NCBI GenBank assembly: GCA_959347315.1
Contig: OY365817.1
Coordinates: forward strand, 29,171,513-29,235,512
Source: Bimastos eiseni
Taxonomy: Eukaryota > Annelida > Clitellata > Crassiclitellata > Lumbricidae
DNA length: 64,000 nucleotides
Direction: 5' to 3'
Shown: positions 1 to 11,550 of the stretch, piece by piece
Position numbering within the stretch: position 1 is the stretch's first letter
How the letters are laid out: each line of letters starts with the position of its first letter
The notes under the pieces: generated by a model
Told to the model about the DNA's origin: nothing
The model's input: only the letters and a program-made list of their open reading frames with translations
Databases searched by the model: none
Translations under genes and position numbers: made by a program

Positions 1-678
1 AGTTTATACTAAAGTGATTGGAGCCAGTGTTGGCAATGGAGACAGGGTTGTTTCTAGCTCGGTGATGGACATTAACCGTAATGCGATATTCTTATTCTGA
101 TCATATATCAAGTCCTATATAAAGAATAAAGATATGTTGCTCGGTTGAAATGGTGCATTCAATTATCCTTGACAACTGTAGGGGTCTCTGTAAGGTTAGT
201 GCAACTCTTGTCTCACTGGTTTTCAGTTTCCTACAACTGGGCTGGATCATTGAATAGCTCAGTTAGTGTCCATGCTTACAAGTAGATTGATTTGACCAAA
301 GTCTTGATATTCTGCTATAGTTGAACTGCTCTTCCTGAAAAAGGATATTAGGGCTTAACTCTGATCTAAAGTGAACAAGGTTAATAAATGATAACTAGTT
401 CCAGCCAGAAAATTATTATTGATTGATGGATGGATGCAGAGTTTAACGACCGCTTTGACATCAAATTTGCTTGGCATATTACGGCACTTATAGTTTATTA
501 TTGATTGATGATTGATTGGATGATAATAAACAGATGAGAAAACAGACCCAGAGAAACAGACAAACAGGCAGAGAAGCATGTGTATATGGTGCACAGCTGA
601 GCTTTTTAAGTAACTGTTTTTGGCTAGGTTGAAGATTTTATATGAAGTTAATGTGATGAATAAGTTAATCTGTTGTAG
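1..678. other. Intron of CBS copy 1, no exon seen
   Basis: Intronic sequence before the first visible CBS exon. The exon preceding this one in copy 2 (17493-17627) has no counterpart here, so the intron starts left of the window. Only short AT-rich runs and GATTGATTGATG repeats are visible. Confidence 0.7.
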
Positions 679-3600
679 TATCGCAATGCCAGCAATCCAC
701 TTGCCCATTACGATGCAACTGCTGAAGAAATCCTGGAACAATGCGATGGTAGGAACTCAAATCAGAATGATCCTCAATTTTATGGGAAACAAGTCACAAT
801 ATATTATTTTAACCTGACATTAGTTCAATTACTGATATTGAGAAGTAATTTCATGATCATAACTGCAATGTAAATCTCCTAAATATCTCTGTGACACAGA
901 AAAACCTTGTCAGGGAGACCAGTTTGTTCACCGATGTTATGATCCGAGCTATACGTTAAGTTGATGTAGTTACTGAATACATACATTCACGAATACATGC
1001 ACACATTACTTGAATACATGCATACATACAGTAAATACATTCATATAGCTATGATGTATAATACTTTTGACTTTACAATATTTTCTGATTGCATGTGGTA
1101 AAACCCGTCTCTGTACCTGACCATGGAAAATCCGTGTATACTCTCCGTCACATGTCTCCAACTCTCTTATACTCTCCCTCTTGCAACTGGACAACTGACC
1201 ATAGTGACCACTGGTCAGTGTAGTTTTTTGTTGGGCCAGAAGTGCACAACAGGAAGGTGATATCTCAGATGACTTCTCTGTTTGGCAACAATTTTTGTCT
1301 TTAAGTTGGATTCAGTTTTTTATTTTAAATGTGAAACGTGACCTAGTCAGTTCGTCTTTATACAATGACTTTTCCTTGTTGTGGGTTGATTCCAGGCAAA
1401 CTGGACATGATTGTGTGTGGAGCAGGGACTGGAGGAACAATAGCTGGAATCGCTCGGAAGATCAAGGAGAAATGCCCCACCTGCAAGGTACATCCATCAC
1501 CCCCCAAAGACCCCATTGGAAAACTTCCCAAAGCGAGTCTCTTCTAACCTGACAGATTTTGCCCCACAATTATATCCCAAATGAGTAGGGCCCCGTGGTT
1601 TATGCGATTATGTGATTTCGCATATTTTCGCATAAATTGGTGGTTTTCGCATACATTTTTAAATGGATAGTTTTCGCAAATTATTGCGTAAAGTTCGGAA
1701 ATTTCGGTCAGTGTCAATTATAATTGGCTTGTCCAGGCTATTATTAGTCCATAGGGGCTATAGCTAATAGTTTACTGACCAGATGACGTAATTATTGATG
1801 ACTTGGACCCGTGGATTATGCGATTTATCACATAATTTTTCGCATAATCCACTGCGGCCTACAGATGGGATATCCAAATGTAGGTCACAGGTGAATTGCC
1901 TTTCTTGTCTCAAAGGCAACAGGAACTAAACCTGTGTAATCGTCGGAAGAACGGTCTACACTGGAAGCCCCTTGTTGTTGTCATAATGACATGTGTCAAG
2001 TGGCAGGGTCTCCTGGTCAAGAGTTGTTAGCTACACTCGATGACCAGTTGTTTTGAAGTGCCGTTATATTATACCTGCTTCCTCGTCCACACAATGCTCA
2101 TTATGATCTCAATTTGTCAGAGGTTGTTACAATAGTTCCACCCTTTGTCACTCAGTAGTAAAATCTCTTCTGTCAAGCTCTCCACTCTTGAGTACTTGTA
2201 CTGTGCGCTGGTCTGTTTGCTACACGTCGTCTGCCTCTCTCCCTGTCTGTATCTCTCTGTCTGTCTGTCTTTTCATCTGTCTGTCTCTTTCTGTCTTCCT
2301 CTGTGGATCTGTCTGTCTGTCTTTGTGTGTGGATCTGTCTGCATCTCTGAGGTTCTGCCTGTCTGTGTCTCTTTCTGTTTCTTTCTCCAGTTCAAATACA
2401 CTCGTTACACCTCAATTAAAGTGATTTACTCTAAGATTGAAAATCTTCTTTGGAATGAATAGTGACCACTTTCTGAAATGGTTAGTGTAGTAGTAAGCGC
2501 CCATCCTTAGAGGAGGATCCATTTGAGTTCTTGTTAACCTCTATCTGTGTTTTTGAATGGTTCTCAGGTGGTTGGAGTCGATCCTTATGGATCCATCCTG
2601 GCAGAGCCGAATGAAATCAACACAAGCGATCAGTCATTCTACGAAGTCGAGGGAATTGGTTATGACTTCATTCCAACTGTTCTCGACCGCTCTGTAAGTT
2701 TTGAGCAGTGATTCCCAACCTTTGTGCCGTGGCATACTAGTGTGCCGCTAGAACTTTGCAAGTGTGTCACGGAACAAATTCTAATATGTTATTAATTAAT
2801 ATTGATTCAAAGCAAAACTCTATAAAAGAGATAATTGTTTTTTAAAAGTTAATCTGTTCAATTCATATAATTTCATATAGTGCCATACCGAGCTATAATT
2901 GCGCCCTGTGCCTAGCATCAATCTGGCACCCCCACATTTTAATAAGTTATTCCATTCTGATATTTGCGCCCTTTCCACATTTGTGCCCTGGGCCACGGCC
3001 CCGCTGGCCTCCCCTAGGTACGGCCCTGATTTTATATGTGTTAGAATAGACTCTACAGGTCACTAGACTGACTAGGCCACTAGCATATTATTAGACAATT
3101 AGAATATTATTAGATAATAGAATTAGAATATTATTTGGTAATAGTGACAAAAAGATTAAAAAATTTAAGTATTGTTAAGAGTGACACGAAATTTTCATTC
3201 TTTCTTAGTGTGCCACAAACCCAAAAAGGGTTGGGAATCACTGGTCTTCAGCCTTAGAATAGATATGCTGACATGGTAATGGCAGGAAGTCTTAGCAACT
3301 TCATTTTCTTAGCCTTGGCATATGAAGGAGGGTGACCAATCCTCTTCCTTGCCGTCGCATTTTCCCACCGACAGTATACTCATTAGCTGAGTTGGCTATG
3401 GATGCAGATGGAGCATAAATCTCGCCCCAAACTTCTGCCCTGGGAGAGATCTGACCTCTGACTTGTTGATTAACAGCACACCAACCAATGCACCTCACCT
3501 CTGTGCCTTACTTGCTCCTTAACCAATCTGATGAGTCTCTCTGGTCAAGGCGCTATATAAATAGCTGGTCACTATGACAATAAAATACTAAGGATGAACC

Positions 3601-6600
3601 TCTGAGATGGCAACCTTTTTCGATTGAACTGCTCAGCCATACAAATACTTTGCTGACCTAAGTAGTAGGTCGGCTGCCTTTGTTTAAAGAACCCTCTCGA
3701 CTTATAGAGCGGTCGAGAACAGTCGGAATGAAGTCGTAACCAAGAACAACTAACTCACAGATACCGAGGTTAAGAAAAAGAAGTCTCTTTTACTCTCGAG
3801 AATCATTGCTATCTCTTTACGTGGGATTTGCAAACTACCCTTCTTCTTCTTATACTTCTTGAGCAGCTGTAGCTAAATGTATATATAAAGTTCAGTTTTT
3901 TTTCTTCTATTGTTTTTTTCTCATTCGTTAAGTGAATATGTGTTTTTAAGTTTGGTTCATCTACAATTAGTACAATGGGTTTCATTGTTATTGTCATCAT
4001 CGTTATTATTATTATCGTCATCATATATTTAAACAGTTGTCTTCGTCAGTTAGGTCTGCTGGATTGGTTTCATTAGGAGTTGACATAATAATTATTATTA
4101 TGTTGATGTGTTTTGGTTGAACTGTTTTCAGCATGTTGACAAGTGGTACAAGTCAGCTGATAAACCATCTTTTCAGATGGCCAGGCGACTCATTCGAGAG
4201 GAGGGACTGCTCTGCGGTACGTTCAGACAAGGCAAATGGATAGAAAAGAGGACAGAAGATGATAGTCCACTGCTTCAGTGATATTTTGAAGTGTTATCAG
4301 TCTAGGAAATTGTGGAAGCCATGAAAATAAACTTTCATTTTTATAGTCTTAGAATTTCAATTTGCAGCAAGTAATTGTTGTATTTTTTTATATGTCTGAA
4401 CAGGTGGTAGCAGTGGTTCTGCCATGTATTGCGCAATACAGGCTGCCAAAGACTTTGGTCTGAAGGAAGGACAGAGAGTGGTCGTCCTTCTGCCAGACTC
4501 CATTCGAAACTACATGTGAGTTAATCACCATTTCTTGGTCACTGACTTACAAGTTTTATAAAGTATTTATCCGCTTCATTGATTTTGTTACAGACAGCAA
4601 TTCTATGTCTATAATTCTATGTCTATAATTCTATGTCTATAATTCTATGTCTATAATTTCTTGTGTGGCTTGAGCAGGAAGTAAGAAAACAGTTTTCTAA
4701 TTGTAGGACCAAATTCTTGAGTGATGATTGGTTGAGAGAAAGATCTCTTCTGGAGGAACAAGTTCCGACTTCCAAGATCCAGTCTTGGTGAGTTTTCTAA
4801 CACCGTAATTTTTGGTTTTGGATAGTGTCAACTGATTTTAATTTAATAAATGACAGTGCTAGTTTGAAAACTTTAGTTCAGCATTTCCCAAACTTTTTCT
4901 CCATGGCCCAGTTATTTTTATACTTCTCCCTCCTTTGTGACCCACTAATATATTTTAATTATTTATCACATGTGCTGGCCTATTATAGGTAACATGAGAC
5001 ATCATGAGTTCTGAGTGTCCTTAAAAATTACTTGTGTTTTGGTGATGCCTATGGTTGCCGGGGAATGACTGACTGCCTGTAGCATATAATTATCTTTTTG
5101 TTTATTTAATTAAATTTAAATTAATTAAATCAAATATTAAATATAAATACGTGGCCGACCCCCATTTGAGAAACGCTGGTGTAGTTGATCTGATGTTAGT
5201 CAGAAGAATTTATTGATGGTTTGTCATTTATGAATTGTATTCTAGATTTTGTTATATGAATTTGATGAATTGACTGATTGTTGTATGAATCTGTATCCAA
5301 CAGGTGGTGGCATAAACAGGTGTCTGACCTTCGTCTCCTCAACCCAATCACCATCAACGAATCTGCTCCAATTCAAGAGGTTCTGAAGATCATTAATTTG
5401 GAAAAGATCGACCAACTTCCGGTCCTCAATGGCTCAGGGTAACAGACATTCATTCATTCATAGCATTTATATAGCTTGCATCCCAGATAACTGAGTATTC
5501 ATATACTCTTCCAGCCTAAATTTGCTGGAGTGGAAGCAGTTTTTATGATCAAATATTAGTTCCTGGGGTGTGTGTAACCTTTACAATCGTAATGCTGATT
5601 TTGCAATAAAAGTTTATAGTAGAGGTTCTCCAATTGTCATTGCTACAATTTGAGAGTATTAAGCGATGATCTGGCTTTAGTCATATTATCAACGTCAGCT
5701 TGACAGCCTTTTGCATTGTAGAGTATTCATGAATTCATATAGCTCCTATATCAGTGTGTACCAATCAGAAATGCTTCTAGTATTAGAGACACAGAGAAAA
5801 GGAAATGTTCTGGAGCAAATGAAGAGAGACACTAGTCTCACCAGTTAGTAAGTAGGAACGTGTCAAAGGAGGGAGATGGTTCCAAAGCGAAGAGAGAGGC
5901 AAAGGAAGGCAACGGCTTATGTGCCTGAACATTCCCTGATGCATCTGTGTTGTTGGTGTTGCTTCTGTGGTGGTTTCTGTTGCTGAATAATTATCATAAT
6001 ACTTAGATTTTAACTCGTTTTGCAGGTCTCTCGTTGGAGTCGTCTCTTCTGCTGAACTGCTGTCCGGATTGGTGAAGAGGAAGTATGATTCCACAACCAA
6101 AGTCAAGGAAGTCGCCACCAAACAGTTCAAACAGGTATGAAGCACACGGAAAGCGAGTTCGAAATGGATCTAATGCATAAATTCCTTTAGTCACTGATGT
6201 TGTACACGAGATTATATAGCAGTCTTAATGTTGATGATTTATAAATGCTTTCACATTTCTTCAATTCATCAGTTCAGAAATGCTATTTAATTGTTTTAAT
6301 AGCTCTCCCAATCCAGATTACGAAACACAAGATTGAAGAACATGACCTTGGTCAACTCGACCGTATAAAGTGTTAACAGTTATTGGCTACAAATAATTTT
6401 GATTGCATCTATTGCTCATAATATATACATTGAAATAGCAATCATATAAAAATTAATAATTGAAATTGTTAAACTGTTGTGTTCCTCAGGTTTCTTTGAA
6501 CGATAAACTGGGTAATTTGTCGGCACTTCTCGAGAAAGAGCAGTTCGCTATTGTGTCAGCCAACAAAGGTGATTGAAATCACAATCCATAACTTAATATT

Positions 6601-7178
6601 ATGTAGGATATTTTTTATATAGATTGATTGGTAGCCATTGTCACTATGATCCATTGTTCATTCTTCACATTCAGAATCCTAAGCCTCCTATTGTGTCTAT
6701 TAATTACAATTGAACATCTTTGCCTATTGTCTTGCCTAATTGGAGACACCATCCATTCATTGTTGCATTCCAAAAACACAATAAATCTGTATAATGTGTA
6801 CATCCATATCCGTTTCATTTTACCTATAGACCAGTACAGGCAATACAAATTTCAGTGGGTCATGATGGAGAAGTATAAAACTAACTGGGCCATTGAAATA
6901 ATGTTTGGGAAACACTCACTGCTGTCATAGCTGATATGGTGTCAACCCAAGATGGGAACGAGTCCCCATTGGTTGGGTTCTACCTGGTCCCCACCGCTAG
7001 AACTGGGGACTGTGAACCATTCACACATTTGTTGTTATTGAAGACTTTCAAGAGTTGCTCATTGTTTATGATTTTGTGGGTGTGTTTTTGTGCAGACGAC
7101 GTCGCTGGAGTCGTCACTCGGTTGGATCTGGCATTCTTCATTGCAGATGGCGACCAGACTGCATCTCCGGAAAACTGA
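679..7178 (+). CDS. CBS: Cystathionine beta-synthase, copy 1 (5' end outside window)
   Basis: PLP enzyme that condenses homocysteine with serine in transsulfuration. Ten exons are visible: 679-748, 1396-1487, 2568-2693, 4132-4216, 4404-4515, 4707-4787, 5304-5438, 6026-6134, 6490-6568, 7096-7178. All have GT-AG borders and phases that join into 323 residues plus a TGA stop. Motifs in order are SNPLAHYD, the phosphate loop GTGGT, a CPTC redox-type CXXC, the block [22 protein letters not shown] and [13 protein letters not shown] linker leads to two C-terminal CBS (Bateman) motifs. The exons carrying the heme site, the PLP lysine and SGNTG must lie upstream of base 1, because nothing before 679 matches them. 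The gene sits head-to-tail with copy 2, which has the same intron positions. An AATAAA at 7489-7494 may be the polyadenylation signal. Confidence 0.93.
1586..1861. mobile_element. Non-autonomous hAT-like element in CBS copy 1 intron
   Basis: Ends are inverted: TAGGGCCCCGTGGTTTATGC on the left and GCATAATCCACTGCGGCCTA on the right. The flanks give an 8-bp target duplication with two differences (caaatgag / cagatggg). An 8-bp duplication and TAGGG-type termini fit hAT. No transposase is encoded. Confidence 0.72.
2706..3245. mobile_element. Non-autonomous hAT element, 540 bp
   Basis: Near-perfect terminal inverted repeats CAGTGATTCCCAACC and GGTTGGGAATCACTG, flanked by an imperfect 8-bp duplication (gttttgag / gtcttcag). 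It sits directly downstream of a CBS copy 1 exon. Inside, about 2879-3028 looks like a second nested element whose right end is GGTACGGCCCTG. Confidence 0.82.
3288..3475. repeat. Dispersed repeat family A, copy 1
   Basis: Shares CATTTTCTTAGCCTTGGCAT, a following TCCT-rich stretch, CCCACCGACAGT and a GTGTACTCAT-like block with copies at 25553-25670, 36452-36540 and 58857-59005. No coding capacity. Possibly a SINE or MITE; class not determined. Confidence 0.7.
3536..3565 (+). repeat. SINE/LINE-type tail motif
   Basis: Contains GGCGCTATATAAAT, a motif that recurs near 30888, 35908 (variant), 43732 (variant) and 49188, and near the 3' end of the LINE relic (about 60690). Likely the 3' tail of a retroposon family. 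Confidence 0.5.
4600..4662 (+). repeat. 14-bp minisatellite in CBS copy 1 intron
   Basis: About four to five head-to-tail copies of a unit close to TCTATAATTCTATG, between the exons ending at 4515 and starting at 4707. Confidence 0.85.
4879..5178. mobile_element. Non-autonomous hAT element, family H2
   Basis: Termini CAGCATTTCCCAAAC and TTTGAGAAACGCTG, flanked by an imperfect 8-bp duplication (ctttagtt / gtgtagtt). Internal sequence (TTATTTTTATACTTCTCC, TTTGGTGATGCCTA, TGTAGCATA) matches the element at 45313-46229, with a 3' fragment at 15626-15760, so this is a small family. Confidence 0.8.
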
Positions 7179-7640
7179 CTTCATTGACATCTCTCGTTCC
7201 TGCAGATCTACTGTTGATAGAAATACCCATGTTAATTCTTCTTCTTTCTTCCTTCATCTTCTTCCTTCTATTTCTTTTCCTTCTTCTTTTTTCTTCTCTC
7301 TGTTTCTTCCTATTTATTCTTCTTCTTCCTTCATCTGCTGCTGTTACTTCTGCTGCTGCTGCTCAAAAAATGAACTGCTGGCATTTCATTCAGTTGACCC
7401 TGTATATTTGTTGAAGTTATAAATATAATTAAGGGCACAATTTTAAAAGACAACGATCATAAAAGTTGTATAAGATTAAGCCTGATTGAATAAATTTGTT
7501 GAAGTTTCCTGCCGAGCCAAGCATTAATTTGTCACCACATTATCTATCAAACTGCCTTTGACTTTGTGCTCCGTTACACTAGCTTTTGAACCTTACATTC
7601 GTCGTTGAACGGTACACTTTTTCTTTGAATGGATTTGTTA
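7179..7640 (+). other. Putative 3' UTR of CBS copy 1
   Basis: Follows the TGA at 7176-7178. Starts with a TTC/CTT-rich stretch (7230-7340) and contains AATAAA at 7489-7494, about 310 nt past the stop. Confidence 0.5.
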
Positions 7641-8356
7641 GTGCATAGGGATCTTAATTCCACCCCGTGTTATATGTCGCTTGATGTCGATTGGTAGCTA
7701 GGGGTCCGGGGCGTCTATCCCCCTAAGTTCACTGGAGCAACTTAATCCCCCTAAGTCGTTGGAGCAACTCTCCCCCAAATTTTGACTTACAGACGGGACT
7801 AATATTGTTCAAAAGATTAATAGATTGAAATGAGGTAATGATGCTCATATTGACGATGTAGAATAGAAAAACAAATTGGCTCAACTGCAAAATAATAAAA
7901 GATTTTTAACGGTGATACTAACAATAATTTTCTCTCCCTAATTTCACAAAGATATTCCCCCCCCCCACTTACTTTTTTTTTGGGTAGAGCATTTGCTCAA
8001 AGGTTTCTATGGTGTAGACTCCCTGCTGGTAGCCAGATATTGGAACAATCGAAAATTGCACTCTGTAAAGATATCACACAGTCATTCTCCGGTGATTGCA
8101 AAACTTTGATTGAGGTTGCTGTAGAAAATGTTTCATAGTAAACTCCAGATTTCTCGAGCTACAGAATTAATATATATATATTGTTATATCTAAGCGCAGA
8201 GCCCCAGTTTATTAGCGAGCATAGGCATAATATATAATTTATGTGTTGCAATATCAACAGAACTGCTGCTATTTGATCCATTATATCTAGGCCTAGCAGG
8301 CAGCCAGATATAAAAAAAAGCTAGAAGAAATTTGTGACGAGCCAGTTTTTGTTTGT
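7641..8356. other. Intergenic, no gene seen
   Basis: AT-rich spacer with short repeated phrases such as TCCCCCTAAGT at 7718 and 7748. No open frame with recognisable content. Confidence 0.5.
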
Positions 8357-8970
8357 TTAGTTAGGTAATAACTTGCAGTAAAACATACTAAAACCTACAT
8401 TGTGCACTATGCAGAGAAATTTCACAAAATCAAAAAATAGCCCAAAAATAGCCCATGCATGAAAATTACACAAATTTGGCTGTAATTCTGTGTAAAGTTG
8501 GCATATTTACACGATCTTGGTGTCTATTTCCACAATTATTGGGTCAGGCAATCGAATAGTAATGGAATAAAAGTGCTAGACCTTGTGCCTAAGTACGAGA
8601 TCGACATGGTATGAACATAAAAAAAGTCGAAAATGTGTCAATGGATATGGGCCAAAGCAGTAGTTAGTGCATTTTGTACATGTTCATTATACTAAAACAA
8701 GGCCGTTTTATGATTATTAGCTAGGTAAAAACCTACAGTAAGACATGCTAAAACCTGTATTGTGTACAATGCAAGAAAATATGAAAAAATCCCAAAATAG
8801 CCCACATGTAAATGACACATCTAAGGCTGTAACGCTTAAAAGTTGGCCTATTTACATGATCCTGGTGTTTATTTTCATAATTATGGGGTCAGGCAATCGA
8901 ATGGTAATGGAATGAAAGTGCTGGTCCTTGTGCCTTATGAGATTGACATGGTATGAACAGAAAAAATTGG
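8357..8970 (+). repeat. Two diverged direct copies of a ~270-bp sequence
   Basis: 8357-8632 and 8717-8970 share a long series of blocks in the same order, including AAAATAGCCCA, GGGTCAGGCAATCGAAT and GACATGGTATGAACA. Period about 360 bp. No coding content in either copy. Confidence 0.8.
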
Positions 8971-9752
8971 TAAGGAAGTAAATAAGTATGCACTTAATCG
9001 AACCGCTTGTAAGCACACTTCGGGAACATCATCAATGAACAATCAAAGAATATTCAATTACAAAATAATCAGATGAAGAAACTACACCACAGACATCCTT
9101 GGAGTTGTAAGAGTAAAGAGAAAGCAAGCAATAGGAATAATGATCACTATAGGAACAGATTCCATTGTATAGCATTCGATTCATTTGTATACCATTCGGA
9201 AGAAAAAACCAGACCCGGTGAGTATGTCAGCATGCGGGATCTCTCGATTGTGCAATCAAGGATGTAGAGAGAAGGTTAAACTGTTCACAGGATGCAAAAG
9301 ACAATCTAGACATGACAAGAGTTGTGTTACATAAGGAGTAATGGGAAGAATCTGCATGACCACAGCGGTCATCAAATGTCACCTGGTCAAATGGCAGAAA
9401 CTTGTGCCACATCGTTTTCCATACAATTGCGTTGAGACGCATAAATTACGAAACTTGTAATTATTGAACATGCTTAACAAGTTTGGTAAAGTAATGAGTT
9501 TTAAGGATGCATAAGATATGAGACTTGTAATTATAAACATGCATCACAGGTTTGGTATAGTAATGAGTTTTAAGGATGCGGTTATTGACTTTGCCGTTGA
9601 TGATATCTTAAGCTCCTCGAGTGAATTGCCTAACTATCTAACACTGTGGTGGGTCCAGTAACTGTAGGTTGCATGTCCCTTCCATAACATCATCAAACAA
9701 CTGCCTTAGGGCTTCAACATCGAATCGACTCAGAGCACTGTACTCATCAGAA

Positions 9753-11550
9753 TCACAACTGCTCAAGCCTTGCATTTATAAGCATGACATGCAAAGCAGA
9801 ATCCAGCAACTAGTGTCCACCCACTGCTCGATTATATGCTTTCCCTGTGAGCACATGACCAACCATGTTACGATCAGAGCAACCTTCCAAGATTTCGGCA
9901 ATGCCAGAGCCAGCCATGACTGACCATATAATGTCAAGATAACTTATGATAACATGAAACCCATTAAGCATACAGACCATGTTCAGTTTATGTCATTCAA
10001 TGACCTCGACTGCCTTGATAAACAGTGGTTGATTGAAAGTAACACATGATGTAACAATGTTTAAAGTAGCTGATTGATCAGCCACAAAAGACAAAGTTGA
10101 CAGGCTATAAGACTTGTCGCCTGGATTCAGATCGATGGGCAACATATGAAAATCCGCCTGTGGCTGATATTCACCAATGCTTATATTTTGCATGAAACCA
10201 CCCAATTTGGAAGTGGTTTAGATTCTTCATGAATAAACCAACCACTGTACCAAACAGGATTGAGGTCTGTTACACTGGCAATGTAAGCGGGTGCTGCAGT
10301 TCAACAAATGGTATATTTTAAGGTGTATAATCCAAAATCTGTTCGTTTACCCAACTCAAGATTCCCAACACTCACCTTAAGTAATTGGAACCTAACCTGG
10401 TTAGGTTCCAATTTAAAGATTTAAAGATACATAAGGTGAGTGTTGGGAACCTTGTGTTGGGTAAACATCCATTGTTGGATGTGCCCAAACTAATGTCAAT
10501 GGATTTGTCATATGGTGGAACTAAATCACCAGAATCTACAATCAACAGCAACAGTTACTGACCTATCTCACACTGCTATCACGTATAGTTGTATTTAGAG
10601 GGTAACTTTCATGGAGAAACTCTGCATCACATACATGTATGATAGGCTGCCTTGGAATAGTTTTGCTGCAGCTTCAATTATCCACCCATCCTCCTTCTCA
10701 TTGTCTGCATCCCTCAGTAACACTTGTCACTGATGATATGTGATGATATACTTCTGAGGCACATCACATCCATCTTTGTGACCCAAAAACCTTAGCAAAC
10801 CATATCTTCCCACCATTAAGCATCTGTAACATTTTCTTCAAATGCTTCACAGAATATATGTCACATGGTCTATCTGCAAAGTTTCTCATCTCTTCCTGAA
10901 CCTCAACAACTGTGTATCATTCACCAAAGTTTGCCTCCATAGTGTGTCAGTCAAGTTGCAAATACTTCAGTTGTCTGAAGTATGTGCAACTTGTCTGTAT
11001 TCGGTCGCTGACTATGATCTGCCTGTTTTGCAACATCCTGCTCAACTGAAGACTTTGATCTACCATTACTGAAATATGTGAGACATTTTGTGTGATAATG
11101 CGCTTCTACAGCAATGGCATCACCCCAAGTTTTTAAACGTCTAAGCACCTCAAGACTCCACTCATCCTTATGCCTCTCACAGACGCTCTCAATTGTCGCA
11201 AACAAAGCTTTAGTTTCTGCAATATGCATTTTATCATACTTCTGATTAGGGAGCCTAGTATCAATAGCAGCAGGCTTGGTTCAAAAAACAGTCTCGTTTC
11301 CAATCAAATAGTTCGCTCGCTGAACGGAGAACTTTAACCCGACTTCAGCATCAACGCTACCTGACTTGCGCCTATGCGATTCGCCTTTTCGATCTCTATT
11401 ATAAATTATTCTGCATGATTCATGCACCCTAACTACATGTATGTCTGGATTGCAACCCATGTATCGAATAAAATCGCAATCGCCACGCCGAATAACAGTA
11501 TCTAAGAGGGCTTTTCTTCCTCTCGCCTGTCTTACAACAGTCAGCTTCAA
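9753..11550 (-). pseudogene. Decayed copy of an uncharacterised metazoan repeat-borne gene
   Basis: Open pieces on the minus strand read in order as one protein with stops and frameshifts. 11550-10951 is one frame interrupted by a single TGA (11283-11281). It contains VHESCRIIYNR and, downstream of the stop, VEAHYHTKCLTYF, two His/Cys-type motifs. 10205-9993 contains DLNPGDKSYSLSTLSF and VTFNQPLFIKAVEVIE. 9981-9753 contains VMAGSGIAEILEGC and VGHVLTGKAYNRAVGGH with further stops. The motif order resembles large uncharacterised proteins that are multi-copy in cnidarian, mollusc and echinoderm genomes. I infer a transposon-associated or retrocopied family. Clearly non-functional here. Confidence 0.6.
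10345..10466. repeat. Inverted-repeat hairpin inside the relic
   Basis: Outer arms 10345-10378 and 10433-10466 pair at 32 of 34 positions. Inner arms 10384-10397 and 10399-10412 pair perfectly. A 20-nt asymmetric bulge lies on the right. It falls between the 10951 and 10205 pieces of the relic and looks like a small foldback element. Confidence 0.85.

Noticed and set aside
355..741. 128-residue open frame on the minus strand
   Set aside because: Opposite strand of a CBS intron and exon, no homology seen; shadow frame.
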